A stretch of DNA of 5,485 nt from Cellvibrionaceae bacterium. GTDB lineage: Bacteria > Pseudomonadota > Gammaproteobacteria > Pseudomonadales > Cellvibrionaceae. How positions within the stretch are numbered: the stretch's first letter is position 1; each line of letters begins with the position of its first letter. Where the stretch lies: the NCBI GenBank assembly GCA_025800435.1, contig JAOXRV010000341.1, forward strand, positions 1-5,485, written 5' to 3'. Shown here one piece after another: positions 1 through 5,485 of this stretch. The notes under the pieces were generated by a model. That model saw nothing but the letters and a program-made list of their open reading frames with translations. It ran no database searches and was not told where the DNA came from. The translations under genes were made by a program, and so were the position numbers.

Positions 1-614
1 AAGTCGGCCTCCCCAGCCACTTCTTCACGCCGGGTGCGGGCCTCGTCCTGATCGATCAAGCCGGCATTGAGGTCGGCATCAATCGCCATCTGCTTACCGG
101 GCATGGCATCCAGGGTAAAACGGGCGCTCACTTCCGAGATACGGCCGGCACCTTTGGTGACCACCACGAAGTTAATAATCATCAGGATAATAAAGATGAT
201 TAAACCCACCGCGTAATTACCGCCGATAACCACCTCGCCAAAGGCCTGGATCACTTTACCAGCGGCATCGCCACCGTTGTGCCCTTCTAGTAACACGACC
301 CGGGTAGAGGCCACATTGAGAGCCAGGCGCATTAACGTGGCAACCAGCAAAATAGTCGGGAATACGCCAAAATCCAGTGGCCGCAAGGTGTAAATAGCGA
401 CCAGCAATACTACGATGGACAGGGCGATATTAAAGGAGAAAAACAGGTCCAGCAGAAACGCTGGCATGGGCAGAATCATCATGCCCAGCAACATCAACAG
501 TAGGGCTGGAACCCCCAGGTTGCCCTGACTCATGGCCTGGGCCTGGTTGATCGCGGCACCGCGATCAAACCGCTGGGGGAAACTTCTCAGTTGGGCAAAA
601 CTCGGCAATTGCAT
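1..614 (-). CDS. flhA: Flagellar export gate protein FlhA, N-terminal 204 residues (3' end outside window)
   Basis: FlhA is the inner-membrane protein whose cytoplasmic domains form the ring that receives substrates of the flagellar type III export machine. The visible 204 residues are the N-terminal membrane part. After a polar leader comes GNLGVP (31-36), then hydrophobic segments at about 37-55, 60-75 and 134-152. RLALNVASTRVVL (96-108) and the FHIPEP-family block VTKGAGRISEVSARF (152-166) with LDAMPGKQMAID (168-179) are intact, so the identification is firm. The frame is open to the left edge, and the rest of the protein lies outside. ATG at 614 is the first start after an in-frame stop at 645-647. 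A second ATG at 533 (residue 28) would leave only three residues before GNLGVP and is less likely. No clear Shine-Dalgarno sequence precedes ATG 614; instead a stem-loop covers it. It lies 101 bases after the beta-propeller gene rather than directly after flhB. Confidence 0.97.
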   Translation of the reverse strand, partial: MQLPSFAQLRSFPQRFDRGAAINQAQAMSQGNLGVPALLLMLLGMMILPMPAFLLDLFFSFNIALSIVVLLVAIYTLRPLDFGVFPTILLVATLMRLALNVASTRVVLLEGHNGGDAAGKVIQAFGEVVIGGNYAVGLIIFIILMIINFVVVTKGAGRISEVSARFTLDAMPGKQMAIDADLNAGLIDQDEARTRREEVAGEAD

Positions 615-666
615 GGTTCGGCTTTTGACACTCTGGGCTAAAAACTAGAGTGTCGCAAGAACCATA
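612..666 (-). promoter_or_regulatory. Two-tier stem-loop covering the flhA start codon
   Basis: Two nested inverted repeats are seen. The inner arms GACACTCT (627-634) and AGAGTGTC (647-654) match perfectly over 8 bases and can extend by a G.U and a G-C pair, leaving an 8-base loop. The outer arms ATGGTTC (613-619) and GAACCAT (659-665) match over 7 bases, with a further U.G pair between 666 and 612. On the flhA transcript the outer stem takes in the whole AUG start codon. No U-run follows either strand, so it is not a standard terminator. It may be a translational control structure, or the inner palindrome may be a protein-binding operator. The pairing is read directly; the role is inference. 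Confidence 0.5.
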
Positions 667-686
667 CCGATTTGCCGCCGGGGCGG

Positions 687-708
687 AAAAAACTTGCCGG
701 CCAGCGGC
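687..708 (-). terminator. Weak candidate terminator after the beta-propeller gene
   Basis: On the minus strand, just past the TAG stop of the beta-propeller gene, a short GC stem (GCCG 705-708 pairing with CGGC 696-699, 5-base loop) is followed after three bases by a run of six T. The layout is that of an intrinsic terminator, but a 4-bp stem is short and termination would probably be partial at best. A second GC hairpin (675-686) follows the T-run. Confidence 0.25.
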
Positions 709-715
709 TCTAAAT

Positions 716-1801
716 CTACCTAAACTGCTCGGGCTTGGGCAGGCGAGCGGCGACTGTTGCCATAAGACTCGATACGTACAAATATTGATCTGTCTCCAGT
801 ACACCTGTGGTCAAGGGGTAAGCACCAGCCGCGTCTTGCAGTGAGGCCAACACCTTGCCGTCGCTATCAATGGCGACCACATGGCCATATTTTTTGGCGG
901 CCGGGCGAATAAACGCGGGCAAGCGCTGTACCATTTTTCGCAACCAGGGTTTGTCCGCCAATTTATCGACGAGGGGTAAACGCGGCGAGACTAGGCCAAA
1001 CCAAAAGCGGCCATCCTCGCCGCTAACGATATTATCGGGAAAGCCCGGCAGTTGATCGATAATCACCTCTGACTGCCCCGCCTTATCGCCGCCTATCCAC
1101 AGTTTGTGAATACGGTATTCGCTGGTCTCGTTAATTAAAATAAACTCACCGGCCGGGTCCATGGCGATACCATTGGCAAAGCTGAGCTTATCCATGGCAA
1201 TTTTTGTGCTGCCATCGGCGGGGTCGTACACCAATACCCGGCCGGACTTGGAGTGCTCTAACACATCCAATAAACTGCCTTCGTAGGTGCCGCCAGATTG
1301 TTTGGCGCCAAAGCGAGTGCTGGCATCGCTAAAATAGATTTTGCCATCCGGCCCATTGTCCACATCATCGGCATAAAGAATTGGGCTTTCCCCGACTTTA
1401 TCGGTGAGCAGGGTGATTTCCTTATCGGTACTAATACTCAGCAGGCCGGCCATAGCATCGGCCACAATTAAGTTGCCCACCGCATCAAAGTCCATGCCCA
1501 GCGGACGGCCGCCGGTGTCGACCCAGGTGCTAAACGCTTTTTCGCCAGGGCCCATGCGCAGTATTTTGCCGCTGTGAACCGAGGCATAAATAGCACCACT
1601 GGCATCGGCCACCATATCTTCCGGGCCGTCTTCATCACCAATGTCGATATATTCAAGTTGGGTCAAAATGTCATTGGGGGCAAAATCACCCACATAACCG
1701 GGGTTGGGCGGCGCCTGCCAGGCCACCGGCTCCACCGGCACTGGCCACAGGCTCAAATAGGCAATCAGCGCTGCCAGGGCCAGGCTTATGGTCTTGAGCA
1801 T
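716..1801 (-). CDS. Membrane-anchored SMP-30 / strictosidine-synthase-like beta-propeller protein
   Basis: This 361-residue protein belongs to the six-bladed beta-propeller superfamily that includes SMP-30/gluconolactonases, paraoxonases, strictosidine synthase and the animal protein APMAP. K3 and a hydrophobic stretch at 4-19 followed by WPVPVEPVAW without a clear cleavage site suggest a single N-terminal anchor with the propeller in the periplasm. Propeller landmarks are GPEDMV (59-64), RPLGMDFD (99-106), ADDVDNGPDGKIYFSDAS (144-161), FANGIAMDP (208-216), LINETSEYRI (222-231) and PGFPDNI (252-258). By analogy with calcium-dependent relatives, E61, an Asp or Asn in 145-149, N210 and D256 could bind the metal; this is inferred. 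Most studied relatives are lactonases or esterases, but the substrate cannot be read here. ATG 1801 is supported by AAGGA (1809-1813) seven bases upstream. The gene sits unusually between flhB and flhA, and nothing in it points to a flagellar role. Confidence 0.87.
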   Translation of the reverse strand: MLKTISLALAALIAYLSLWPVPVEPVAWQAPPNPGYVGDFAPNDILTQLEYIDIGDEDGPEDMVADASGAIYASVHSGKILRMGPGEKAFSTWVDTGGRPLGMDFDAVGNLIVADAMAGLLSISTDKEITLLTDKVGESPILYADDVDNGPDGKIYFSDASTRFGAKQSGGTYEGSLLDVLEHSKSGRVLVYDPADGSTKIAMDKLSFANGIAMDPAGEFILINETSEYRIHKLWIGGDKAGQSEVIIDQLPGFPDNIVSGEDGRFWFGLVSPRLPLVDKLADKPWLRKMVQRLPAFIRPAAKKYGHVVAIDSDGKVLASLQDAAGAYPLTTGVLETDQYLYVSSLMATVAARLPKPEQFR

Positions 1802-1846
1802 AATGCAATCCTTGTTGTTTATTGTTTTTGCTGGGGGGAGTTTACC

Positions 1847-1873
1847 TAAGTTTTTACGTTAGCTTAAGTTTTT
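1847..1873. repeat. 9-base direct repeat upstream of the beta-propeller gene
   Basis: TAAGTTTTT occurs at 1847-1855 and again at 1865-1873, 18 bases apart, within the AT-rich leader about 46-72 bases upstream of the ATG at 1801. The spacing is close to two helical turns, so a pair of regulator half-sites is possible. It may equally be chance in a T-rich stretch. Confidence 0.35.
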
Positions 1874-1879
1874 GGTGAT

Positions 1880-1956
1880 TTCGCTATCGAGCTTTAGGGT
1901 GGAGTGTTGGCTTTATTGGTGGAGTGTTGGCTTTATTGGTGGCTTCGCTATCGAGC
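1880..1956. repeat. 13-base direct repeat, 64 bases apart, abutting a palindrome
   Basis: TTCGCTATCGAGC is found at 1880-1892 and 1944-1956. In both copies similar sequence follows (CTTTAGGGTGG-like, then CCTTGTGGTGG), so the homology runs on imperfectly. The second copy leads straight into the left arm of the large palindrome that begins at 1953, so the first may be a decayed partial copy of that palindrome's border. It brackets the 20-base tandem repeat. Confidence 0.7.
1898..1940. repeat. 20-base tandem duplication
   Basis: A 20-base unit (GGAGTGTTGGCTTTATTGGT) occurs at 1901-1920 and again, identically, at 1921-1940; the three bases before it (GGT, 1898-1900) continue the pattern leftwards. 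Perfect identity points to a recent slippage or duplication. It is too short and has no spacers, so it is not a CRISPR array. Confidence 0.85.
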
Positions 1957-2066
1957 CTTGTGGTGGGGTAAAGGGTTTTGAGGGACGCATAAATCCATCC
2001 TTGGAGCTCTCGTCCGCCATCCCTGGCTCCCAAGCCCTCAAAACCCTTTACCCCACCACAAGGCTC
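1953..2066. repeat. Large nested palindrome with perfect 32-base arms
   Basis: The left arm at 1953-1984 and the right arm at 2035-2066 are perfect reverse complements over 32 bases. The 50-base interior holds a second, smaller stem: CTTGGAGC (2000-2007) pairs with GCTCCCAAG (2026-2034) with a single bulged base, so the right side of the fold is continuous while the left carries a 15-base bulge (1985-1999). No T-run follows either side, so it does not look like a simple terminator. The architecture resembles REP/BIME-like or MITE-like dispersed palindromes, which would need other genome copies to confirm. On a transcript from flhB towards flhA it would form a very stable hairpin. Confidence 0.9.
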
Positions 2067-2188
2067 TTTACTGTGTTTGAGCATAGTTTATACAGGCAGT
2101 CTTATATTTTATTCATAAAATAAAAATCAGTAGTTAACCAAGCTTGCTTCTATCTGGAGCCTAGGAACTAGAAATTATGCAAGATGTA
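2067..2188. other. AT-rich spacer between the two palindromes
   Basis: No gene is seen. The stretch contains a short AT palindrome, ATTTTAT (2106-2112) with ATAAAAT (2115-2121), and TATAAA/TATAAG-like hexamers on the minus strand (2088-2093 and 2101-2106) that could be -10 elements for the downstream beta-propeller gene. No matching -35 hexamer at normal spacing is convincing. AAGCTTG occurs at 2140-2146 and again at 2188-2194, at the edge of the next palindrome. Confidence 0.4.
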
Positions 2189-2301
2189 AGCTTGAGGGGT
2201 GGGGGGTGCTTTCGCAGTGACTAGGCTTCTGGATGAAACGGGGGCCAGCGCCTGGATGGCGCGCTTTCGGAACGGAGAAAGTGCCCCCCACCCCTCAAGC
2301 T
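2189..2301. repeat. Second large palindrome, 25-base arms
   Basis: The left arm 2189-2213 and right arm 2277-2301 are reverse complements over 25 bases except for two adjacent G.T combinations (2207/2283 and 2208/2282), which still pair in RNA. The arms are G-rich on the left and C-rich on the right. Inside, GCGCC (2248-2252) and GGCGC (2258-2262) form an apical stem with a 5-base loop. Total length (113) is almost equal to that of the palindrome at 1953 (114), though the arm sequences differ. It begins 63 bases past the flhB stop; without a T-run it is not a canonical terminator but could slow or stabilise transcripts. Confidence 0.88.
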
Positions 2302-2364
2302 GGGTTTTGTTGCCAATGGTGGGGCCGTACAACTTAGCCCCCTATAGATAGCCTTAAAAATCCG

Positions 2365-3495
2365 TTAGTCGTATCGCATCTCAGGCGGGATGGGTATATC
2401 TTTGGGGAATTGGGGGCGTTCGCCTTGGCCTTTGCGGAAGTTGCGCAGACCGAAAACGTAGGCCAGCACCTGGGCCACGGCCATATAGAGGCCGGCGGGA
2501 ATTTCGTCGTCAATTTCGGTAGTATAAAAAATCGCCCGGGATAATTGCGGAGACTCGATAATTTCTATCTTATGCTCCTTAGCAATCTCACGAATCTTTA
2601 GCGCAATATTATCGCCACCCTTGGCCAGCAAAATCGGCGTGGCCATATTGGCGGGATCATATTTGAGCGCACAGGCAAAGTGCGTTGGGTTGGTGATCAC
2701 CACATCGGCCTCGGGCACATTGGCCATCATGCGGTTATTGGCCATCTCGCGCTGCAACTGACGGATACGACCCTTAACCTCGGGTTTACCCTCAGAGTCC
2801 TTCATCTCGTCTTTGATTTCCTGCATGGACATTTTCAGCTTGCGCGAATTGTCCCAAATTTGAAACGGCACATCGACAATGGCAATTAGAATGGTCGAGG
2901 CGGCCAGGATAATGGCCGCATAGCCAGAGATAACCATGGAATTTTTCAGAGCCACGTAAATATCTTGGTAAGCCAGGCGCAGAATATCTTCCTGTAGCCA
3001 ATTCAATAATACCAACGATAAAATCAGCACCACCAATACCTTGCCCACACTCTTGGCAAGCTCCATCAGCCCCTTAACCCCAAACATACGCTTAAGCCCG
3101 GCCAGCGGATTCATGCGGCTGGCTTTAGGGGCCATAGATTTAGCACTGAACAGCCAGCCGCCCAAGGCGATGGGACCAACGATGCTGGCGATTGCAAGCA
3201 CTGCAAAAATAGGCAACAACACCCACAGGCCATCGTAGAGCGATTCGCCTAAATGGCTGAACATTAGATTGGTATCGAAAATTGCTTCGCGCTCAATGGC
3301 GAGGTTATAGCTGACAATGGCCTTGAGGCGCTCGGTGATAAAACCGCCGAGCACAAATAAACAAATGGTACCGCCGAGCAGTAGCACCGAGGTGGTCAAC
3401 TCCCGAGATCGGGGAACCTGGCCCTCCTCCCGGGCCTTTTCCAAGCGTTTCGGCGTCGGCTGTTCCGTTTTTTCTTGGCTAGAATCTTCTGCCAC
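2365..3495 (-). CDS. flhB: Flagellar export switch protein FlhB
   Basis: FlhB is an inner-membrane part of the flagellar type III export gate. It cleaves itself and switches export from rod/hook to filament substrates. The 376-residue length is normal. The N-terminus carries the family block EKTEQPTPKRLEKAREEGQV (8-27). Hydrophobic segments lie at about 35-55, 88-115, 151-167 and 186-210. The amphipathic linker (about 213-260) leads into the NPTH autocleavage site at 269-272, with cleavage expected after N269. The cytoplasmic domain continues through APILLAKG-type sequence (TPILLAKG, 286-293) and the PLSRAIF-like PQLSRAIFY (316-324). The start is GTG at 3493-3495, preceded by AAGGTG five bases upstream; the gene begins 23 bases after fliR, consistent with co-transcription. 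It ends in TAA and is followed by the repeat-rich spacer rather than by flhA. Confidence 0.97.
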   Translation of the reverse strand: MAEDSSQEKTEQPTPKRLEKAREEGQVPRSRELTTSVLLLGGTICLFVLGGFITERLKAIVSYNLAIEREAIFDTNLMFSHLGESLYDGLWVLLPIFAVLAIASIVGPIALGGWLFSAKSMAPKASRMNPLAGLKRMFGVKGLMELAKSVGKVLVVLILSLVLLNWLQEDILRLAYQDIYVALKNSMVISGYAAIILAASTILIAIVDVPFQIWDNSRKLKMSMQEIKDEMKDSEGKPEVKGRIRQLQREMANNRMMANVPEADVVITNPTHFACALKYDPANMATPILLAKGGDNIALKIREIAKEHKIEIIESPQLSRAIFYTTEIDDEIPAGLYMAVAQVLAYVFGLRNFRKGQGERPQFPKDIPIPPEMRYD

Positions 3496-3518
3496 GCTCG
3501 CACCTTTACCTTATCGCA

Positions 3519-4304
3519 CTAGGGGTTTTGCACGAGGTTTTGCAAAAACTGCAGTGCCTCGTCCATAAAGGTATTAAAGTTGGGTAAAAAGCTTACCAAT
3601 GAAACCCACATTAGAAACAAGCCAAATACCAAGGTGATGGGAAAGCCCACCGCAAATACATTCATCTGTGGCGCTGCTCGGCTCATCACACCAAACGCCA
3701 AATTAACCACCAATAAAGCGGTTAACAGCGGCAGCGCAATAATGGTGGCTGAACTAAACATCCAACTGCCCAGGCCCACCACCATTAACAGGGCCTGGCG
3801 GTCGAGCCCGGTAGTCGCTATCGGAATAGTGTAAAAACTGGCCACCAAGGCTTCGATGGCGACCAAGTGAGCATCGACGGCAAAGAACAATAAAGTCACG
3901 GTTATCGAATAAAACTGGGAAATAACCGGCACGCTGACCCCGGTAGAAGGGTCGTTCATGGCGGCAAAACCCAGGCCGAGCTTACCGGCAATAACCTGCC
4001 CGGCCAAAATAAAGATCTGCATAAATACTTGCAGGGAAAAGCCCATCGCCACACCGATCAACAATTGCTGGACAGTGACCGACATCATCGTCAACGACAG
4101 CAGCTCTACTTTGGGCATTGGCGGCAGCAGCGGCGAGACGATAACCGCCAGGGTAAAAGTCAGGGCCATACGAATACGGGCAGGCATCACCCTTGAGCCT
4201 ATTAAGGGCATGGCCATAAACATACCGCCGATACGAACCAGCGGCCAGATATAGCGGCCGACAAACTCTAGTATTTGCGCCTCTGTAATCTGTTCAACCG
4301 GCAT
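3519..4304 (-). CDS. fliR: Flagellar export gate protein FliR
   Basis: FliR is a subunit of the FliPQR export channel in the flagellar basal body, where it joins the helical FliP/FliQ assembly. With ATG at 4304 it has 261 residues, the usual size, and is almost wholly hydrophobic with about six membrane segments. Family landmarks are PLVRIGGMFMAMPLIG (21-36), GLGFAAMNDPSTG (110-122) followed by PVISQF (126-131), and NLAFGVMSRAAPQMNVFAVG (201-220). A TTG at 4316 would add four residues and overlap fliQ by 8 bases, but it has no Shine-Dalgarno sequence; ATG 4304 begins 4 bases after the fliQ stop, with only a weak GGGT upstream. Translation is probably coupled to fliQ. The stop is TAG at 3519-3521. 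Confidence 0.95.
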   Translation of the reverse strand: MPVEQITEAQILEFVGRYIWPLVRIGGMFMAMPLIGSRVMPARIRMALTFTLAVIVSPLLPPMPKVELLSLTMMSVTVQQLLIGVAMGFSLQVFMQIFILAGQVIAGKLGLGFAAMNDPSTGVSVPVISQFYSITVTLLFFAVDAHLVAIEALVASFYTIPIATTGLDRQALLMVVGLGSWMFSSATIIALPLLTALLVVNLAFGVMSRAAPQMNVFAVGFPITLVFGLFLMWVSLVSFLPNFNTFMDEALQFLQNLVQNP

Positions 4305-4308
4305 GGAA

Positions 4309-4578
4309 CTACCCAATCAATAGTGGAATATTGGTAAACAGATTATTAAACAGGTCGGTAAACTTAGTAATAAGCCAGCTGCCACCGACCATAATGGTGG
4401 CCAGTGTAATCAACAAGCGTGGCAAAAAGCTTAAGGTCTGCTCATTAATTTGGGTGGCGGCCTGAAACATGCTGACCAATAGGCCCACGACCAAGCTGGG
4501 CCCCACAATAACCGCGACGATCAGTACAATAAGATAAAGGGCGTTGCCGACCAGATCCATCACCACTTCCGGAGTCAT
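4309..4578 (-). CDS. fliQ: Flagellar export gate protein FliQ
   Basis: FliQ is the small subunit of the FliPQR export channel, several copies of which wrap around the FliP/FliR core. The 89 residues match the family length. Two hydrophobic helices (about 14-37 and 53-72) flank the conserved loop VSMFQAATQINEQTLSFLP (35-53), the most diagnostic part of the family. ATG at 4576-4578 is preceded on the transcript by GAGGG (4587-4591) eight bases upstream. It starts 40 bases after fliP and ends 4 bases before fliR. Confidence 0.96.
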   Translation of the reverse strand: MTPEVVMDLVGNALYLIVLIVAVIVGPSLVVGLLVSMFQAATQINEQTLSFLPRLLITLATIMVGGSWLITKFTDLFNNLFTNIPLLIG

Positions 4579-4618
4579 CGCCTCTGCCCTCTTGTGCCAC
4601 TAAACCCTATGCTCATCG

Positions 4619-5485
4619 TCAGTACCCGTAGCTGGCAGCCAGTGTGCCAATCAGCATGGCCCAGCCATCCACTAATACAAACAGCATTATTTTAAAGGGC
4701 AGTGAGATAATCAGGGGCGATAACATCATCATACCCATGGCCATCAACACACTGGCCACCACAATATCGATCACCAAAAACGGGATAAAAATAATGAAGC
4801 CAATTTGAAAAGCGGTTTTTAGTTCGCTGGTGACAAACGCCGGAATCAGAATATTTAGGGGCAAATCTCTGGGCTCGGCCACAGGATCGGTATCGGATAT
4901 ACGCATAAACAGGTCGATATCCGACTCGCGGGTTTGGGCCAACATAAATCGGTGAATCGGGTCGCGTGCGGCACTAAGGGCATCGCGTGAGCTGATCTCT
5001 TCATTGATATAGGGCTGCAGCGCCTGTTCGTTTATTAGCTCAAATACCGGCGTCATAATAAACATGGTTAAAAACAGCGATAAGCCAATTAATATTTGGT
5101 TGGAGGGCGACTGCTGCAAACCCAAAGCCTGGCGTAAAATCGCAAAAACGATAATGATGCGAGTAAACGAAGTCATCATCATCAACAGTGCTGGCAACAG
5201 AGTCAGCGCTGTCATGATGGCGAGAATTTGTAAACTCACCGTATAATCTTGACTGCCATCGGCATTGGTGCTGACCGTCAGCGCCGGCATACCGGGGATA
5301 GCTTTTAGGGGAATATTGGCCGCGGGCTCGGCATCGGCATCCATAGCCGCTTTGGTTTCGCCGGCCACAGCGGCCACATCAGAGCTGGCACTGCCCTGGG
5401 CCTGCAAGCACTGTGGTAGCAATAACAGGGTCAGCAGCACCAGTAACAGCGGGCTGAAAGTTTGAAATATGAAACGGTGACGGTG
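4619..5485 (-). CDS. fliP: Flagellar export gate protein FliP, start outside window
   Basis: FliP forms most of the export channel in the flagellar basal body and, unlike its partners, is made with a cleavable signal peptide. The frame stays open to the right edge (288 residues visible, numbered from the edge). It reads HRHRF, a positive n-region, then a hydrophobic core (11-23) and a likely type I cleavage site LQA|Q at 27-30. A GTG at 5440 lies inside this signal peptide and would remove its charges, so the real start is beyond the window. Signatures present are PALLMMMTSFTRIIIV (98-113) with LRQALGLQQSPSNQI (117-131), and FQIGFIIFIPFLVIDIVVAS (226-245) with MGMMMLSPLIISLPFK (250-265). Between the cleavage site and the first helix is a linker of about 50 residues rich in Ala, Asp and Glu, longer than I recall for pseudomonad FliP. 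The stop is TGA at 4619-4621. Confidence 0.96.
   Translation of the reverse strand, partial: HRHRFIFQTFSPLLLVLLTLLLLPQCLQAQGSASSDVAAVAGETKAAMDADAEPAANIPLKAIPGMPALTVSTNADGSQDYTVSLQILAIMTALTLLPALLMMMTSFTRIIIVFAILRQALGLQQSPSNQILIGLSLFLTMFIMTPVFELINEQALQPYINEEISSRDALSAARDPIHRFMLAQTRESDIDLFMRISDTDPVAEPRDLPLNILIPAFVTSELKTAFQIGFIIFIPFLVIDIVVASVLMAMGMMMLSPLIISLPFKIMLFVLVDGWAMLIGTLAASYGY

Larger units (their letters stand above)
1802..2364. other. Gene-free, repeat-rich spacer between flhB and the beta-propeller gene
   Basis: No credible coding region is present in these 563 bases. The open frames here run through the palindromes and translate the same peptides on both strands (for example EPCGGVKGFEG and LKTLYPTTRL), as expected of an inverted repeat rather than of genes. 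The stretch holds short direct repeats, two large palindromes and an AT-rich spacer, listed separately. A promoter for the downstream beta-propeller and flhA genes would have to lie here if they are not read from the fli unit, but no -35/-10 pair is good enough to call. Confidence 0.8.

Noticed and set aside
615..715. Sigma-54 or sigma-28 flagellar promoter in front of flhA
   Set aside because: No TGGCAC-N5-TTGC or TAAA-N15-GCCGATAA match at acceptable spacing was found.
1898..1940. CRISPR-like repeats
   Set aside because: Only two contiguous 20-base copies with no spacers.
1872..2123. Overlapping open frames on both strands (83 aa on plus, 66 aa on minus at 1884-2084)
   Set aside because: They run through the 32-base palindrome and translate the same peptides on both strands; no ribosome site and no recognisable domain. 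They are a by-product of the inverted repeat.
2158..2227. AGCCTAG / CTAGGCT inverted pair
   Set aside because: Only seven bases, and one copy lies inside the second palindrome; not distinguishable from chance.
2321..2341. GGGGC/GCCCC hairpin after flhB as an intrinsic terminator
   Set aside because: A 5-bp stem with an 11-base loop and no T-run on the minus strand.
4304..4316. TTG start for fliR giving an 8-base overlap with fliQ
   Set aside because: No Shine-Dalgarno sequence precedes it, and ATG 4304 gives the usual FliR N-terminus and spacing.
5400..5410. Possible lipoprotein signal at LPQC in FliP
   Set aside because: Pro and Gln at -2 and -1 do not fit the lipobox, and FliP is processed at a type I site; LQA|Q fits better.
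5438..5440. GTG as the fliP start
   Set aside because: It lies inside the hydrophobic core of the signal peptide; the upstream in-frame codons supply the positively charged n-region, so the start must be outside the window.

Overview
The window is a stretch of a flagellar export-apparatus gene cluster from a Gram-negative bacterium, with every gene on the minus strand. Read 5'->3' on that strand the order is fliP (cut by the right edge), fliQ, fliR, flhB, then a 560-base gene-free stretch full of repeats, a gene for a membrane-anchored six-bladed beta-propeller protein (SMP-30 / strictosidine-synthase-like), and flhA (cut by the left edge). The fliP-Q-R-flhB-flhA order and the protein sequences, which look close to the FliP/FliR/FlhA of Pseudomonas and related groups as I remember them, suggest a gammaproteobacterium. 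The roughly balanced base composition and the palindromic repeats fit a marine lineage, but that is inference and I cannot name a genus.

Right half (2365-5485): fliP, fliQ, fliR and flhB are tightly packed, with gaps of 40, 4 and 23 bases, and look like one transcription unit. Their products form the core of the type III export gate in the inner membrane: FliP, FliQ and FliR form the channel, and FlhB is the self-cleaving substrate-specificity switch. All family signatures are intact, including the NPTH cleavage site of FlhB. FliP has a signal peptide that runs off the window, so its true start lies outside, and it has a long alanine-rich linker after the signal peptide.

Middle (1802-2364): there is no credible gene. 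The stretch carries two large nested palindromes, one with perfect 32-base arms and one with 25-base arms containing two G.T pairs. It also has a 13-base direct repeat, a 20-base tandem duplication abutting the first palindrome, and an AT-rich spacer between the palindromes.

Left part (1-1801): the beta-propeller gene lies between flhB and flhA, which are commonly neighbours in related bacteria. It has its own ribosome binding site. FlhA, the export gate's cytoplasmic ring protein, begins after a 101-base gap. The end of that gap can fold into a two-tier stem-loop whose outer stem contains the flhA start codon, and no clear Shine-Dalgarno sequence is present.

I see no convincing new multi-gene system. 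The points most worth a second look are the interruption of flhB-flhA by an unrelated enzyme-like gene next to palindromic repeats, and the possible translational control hairpin on flhA.
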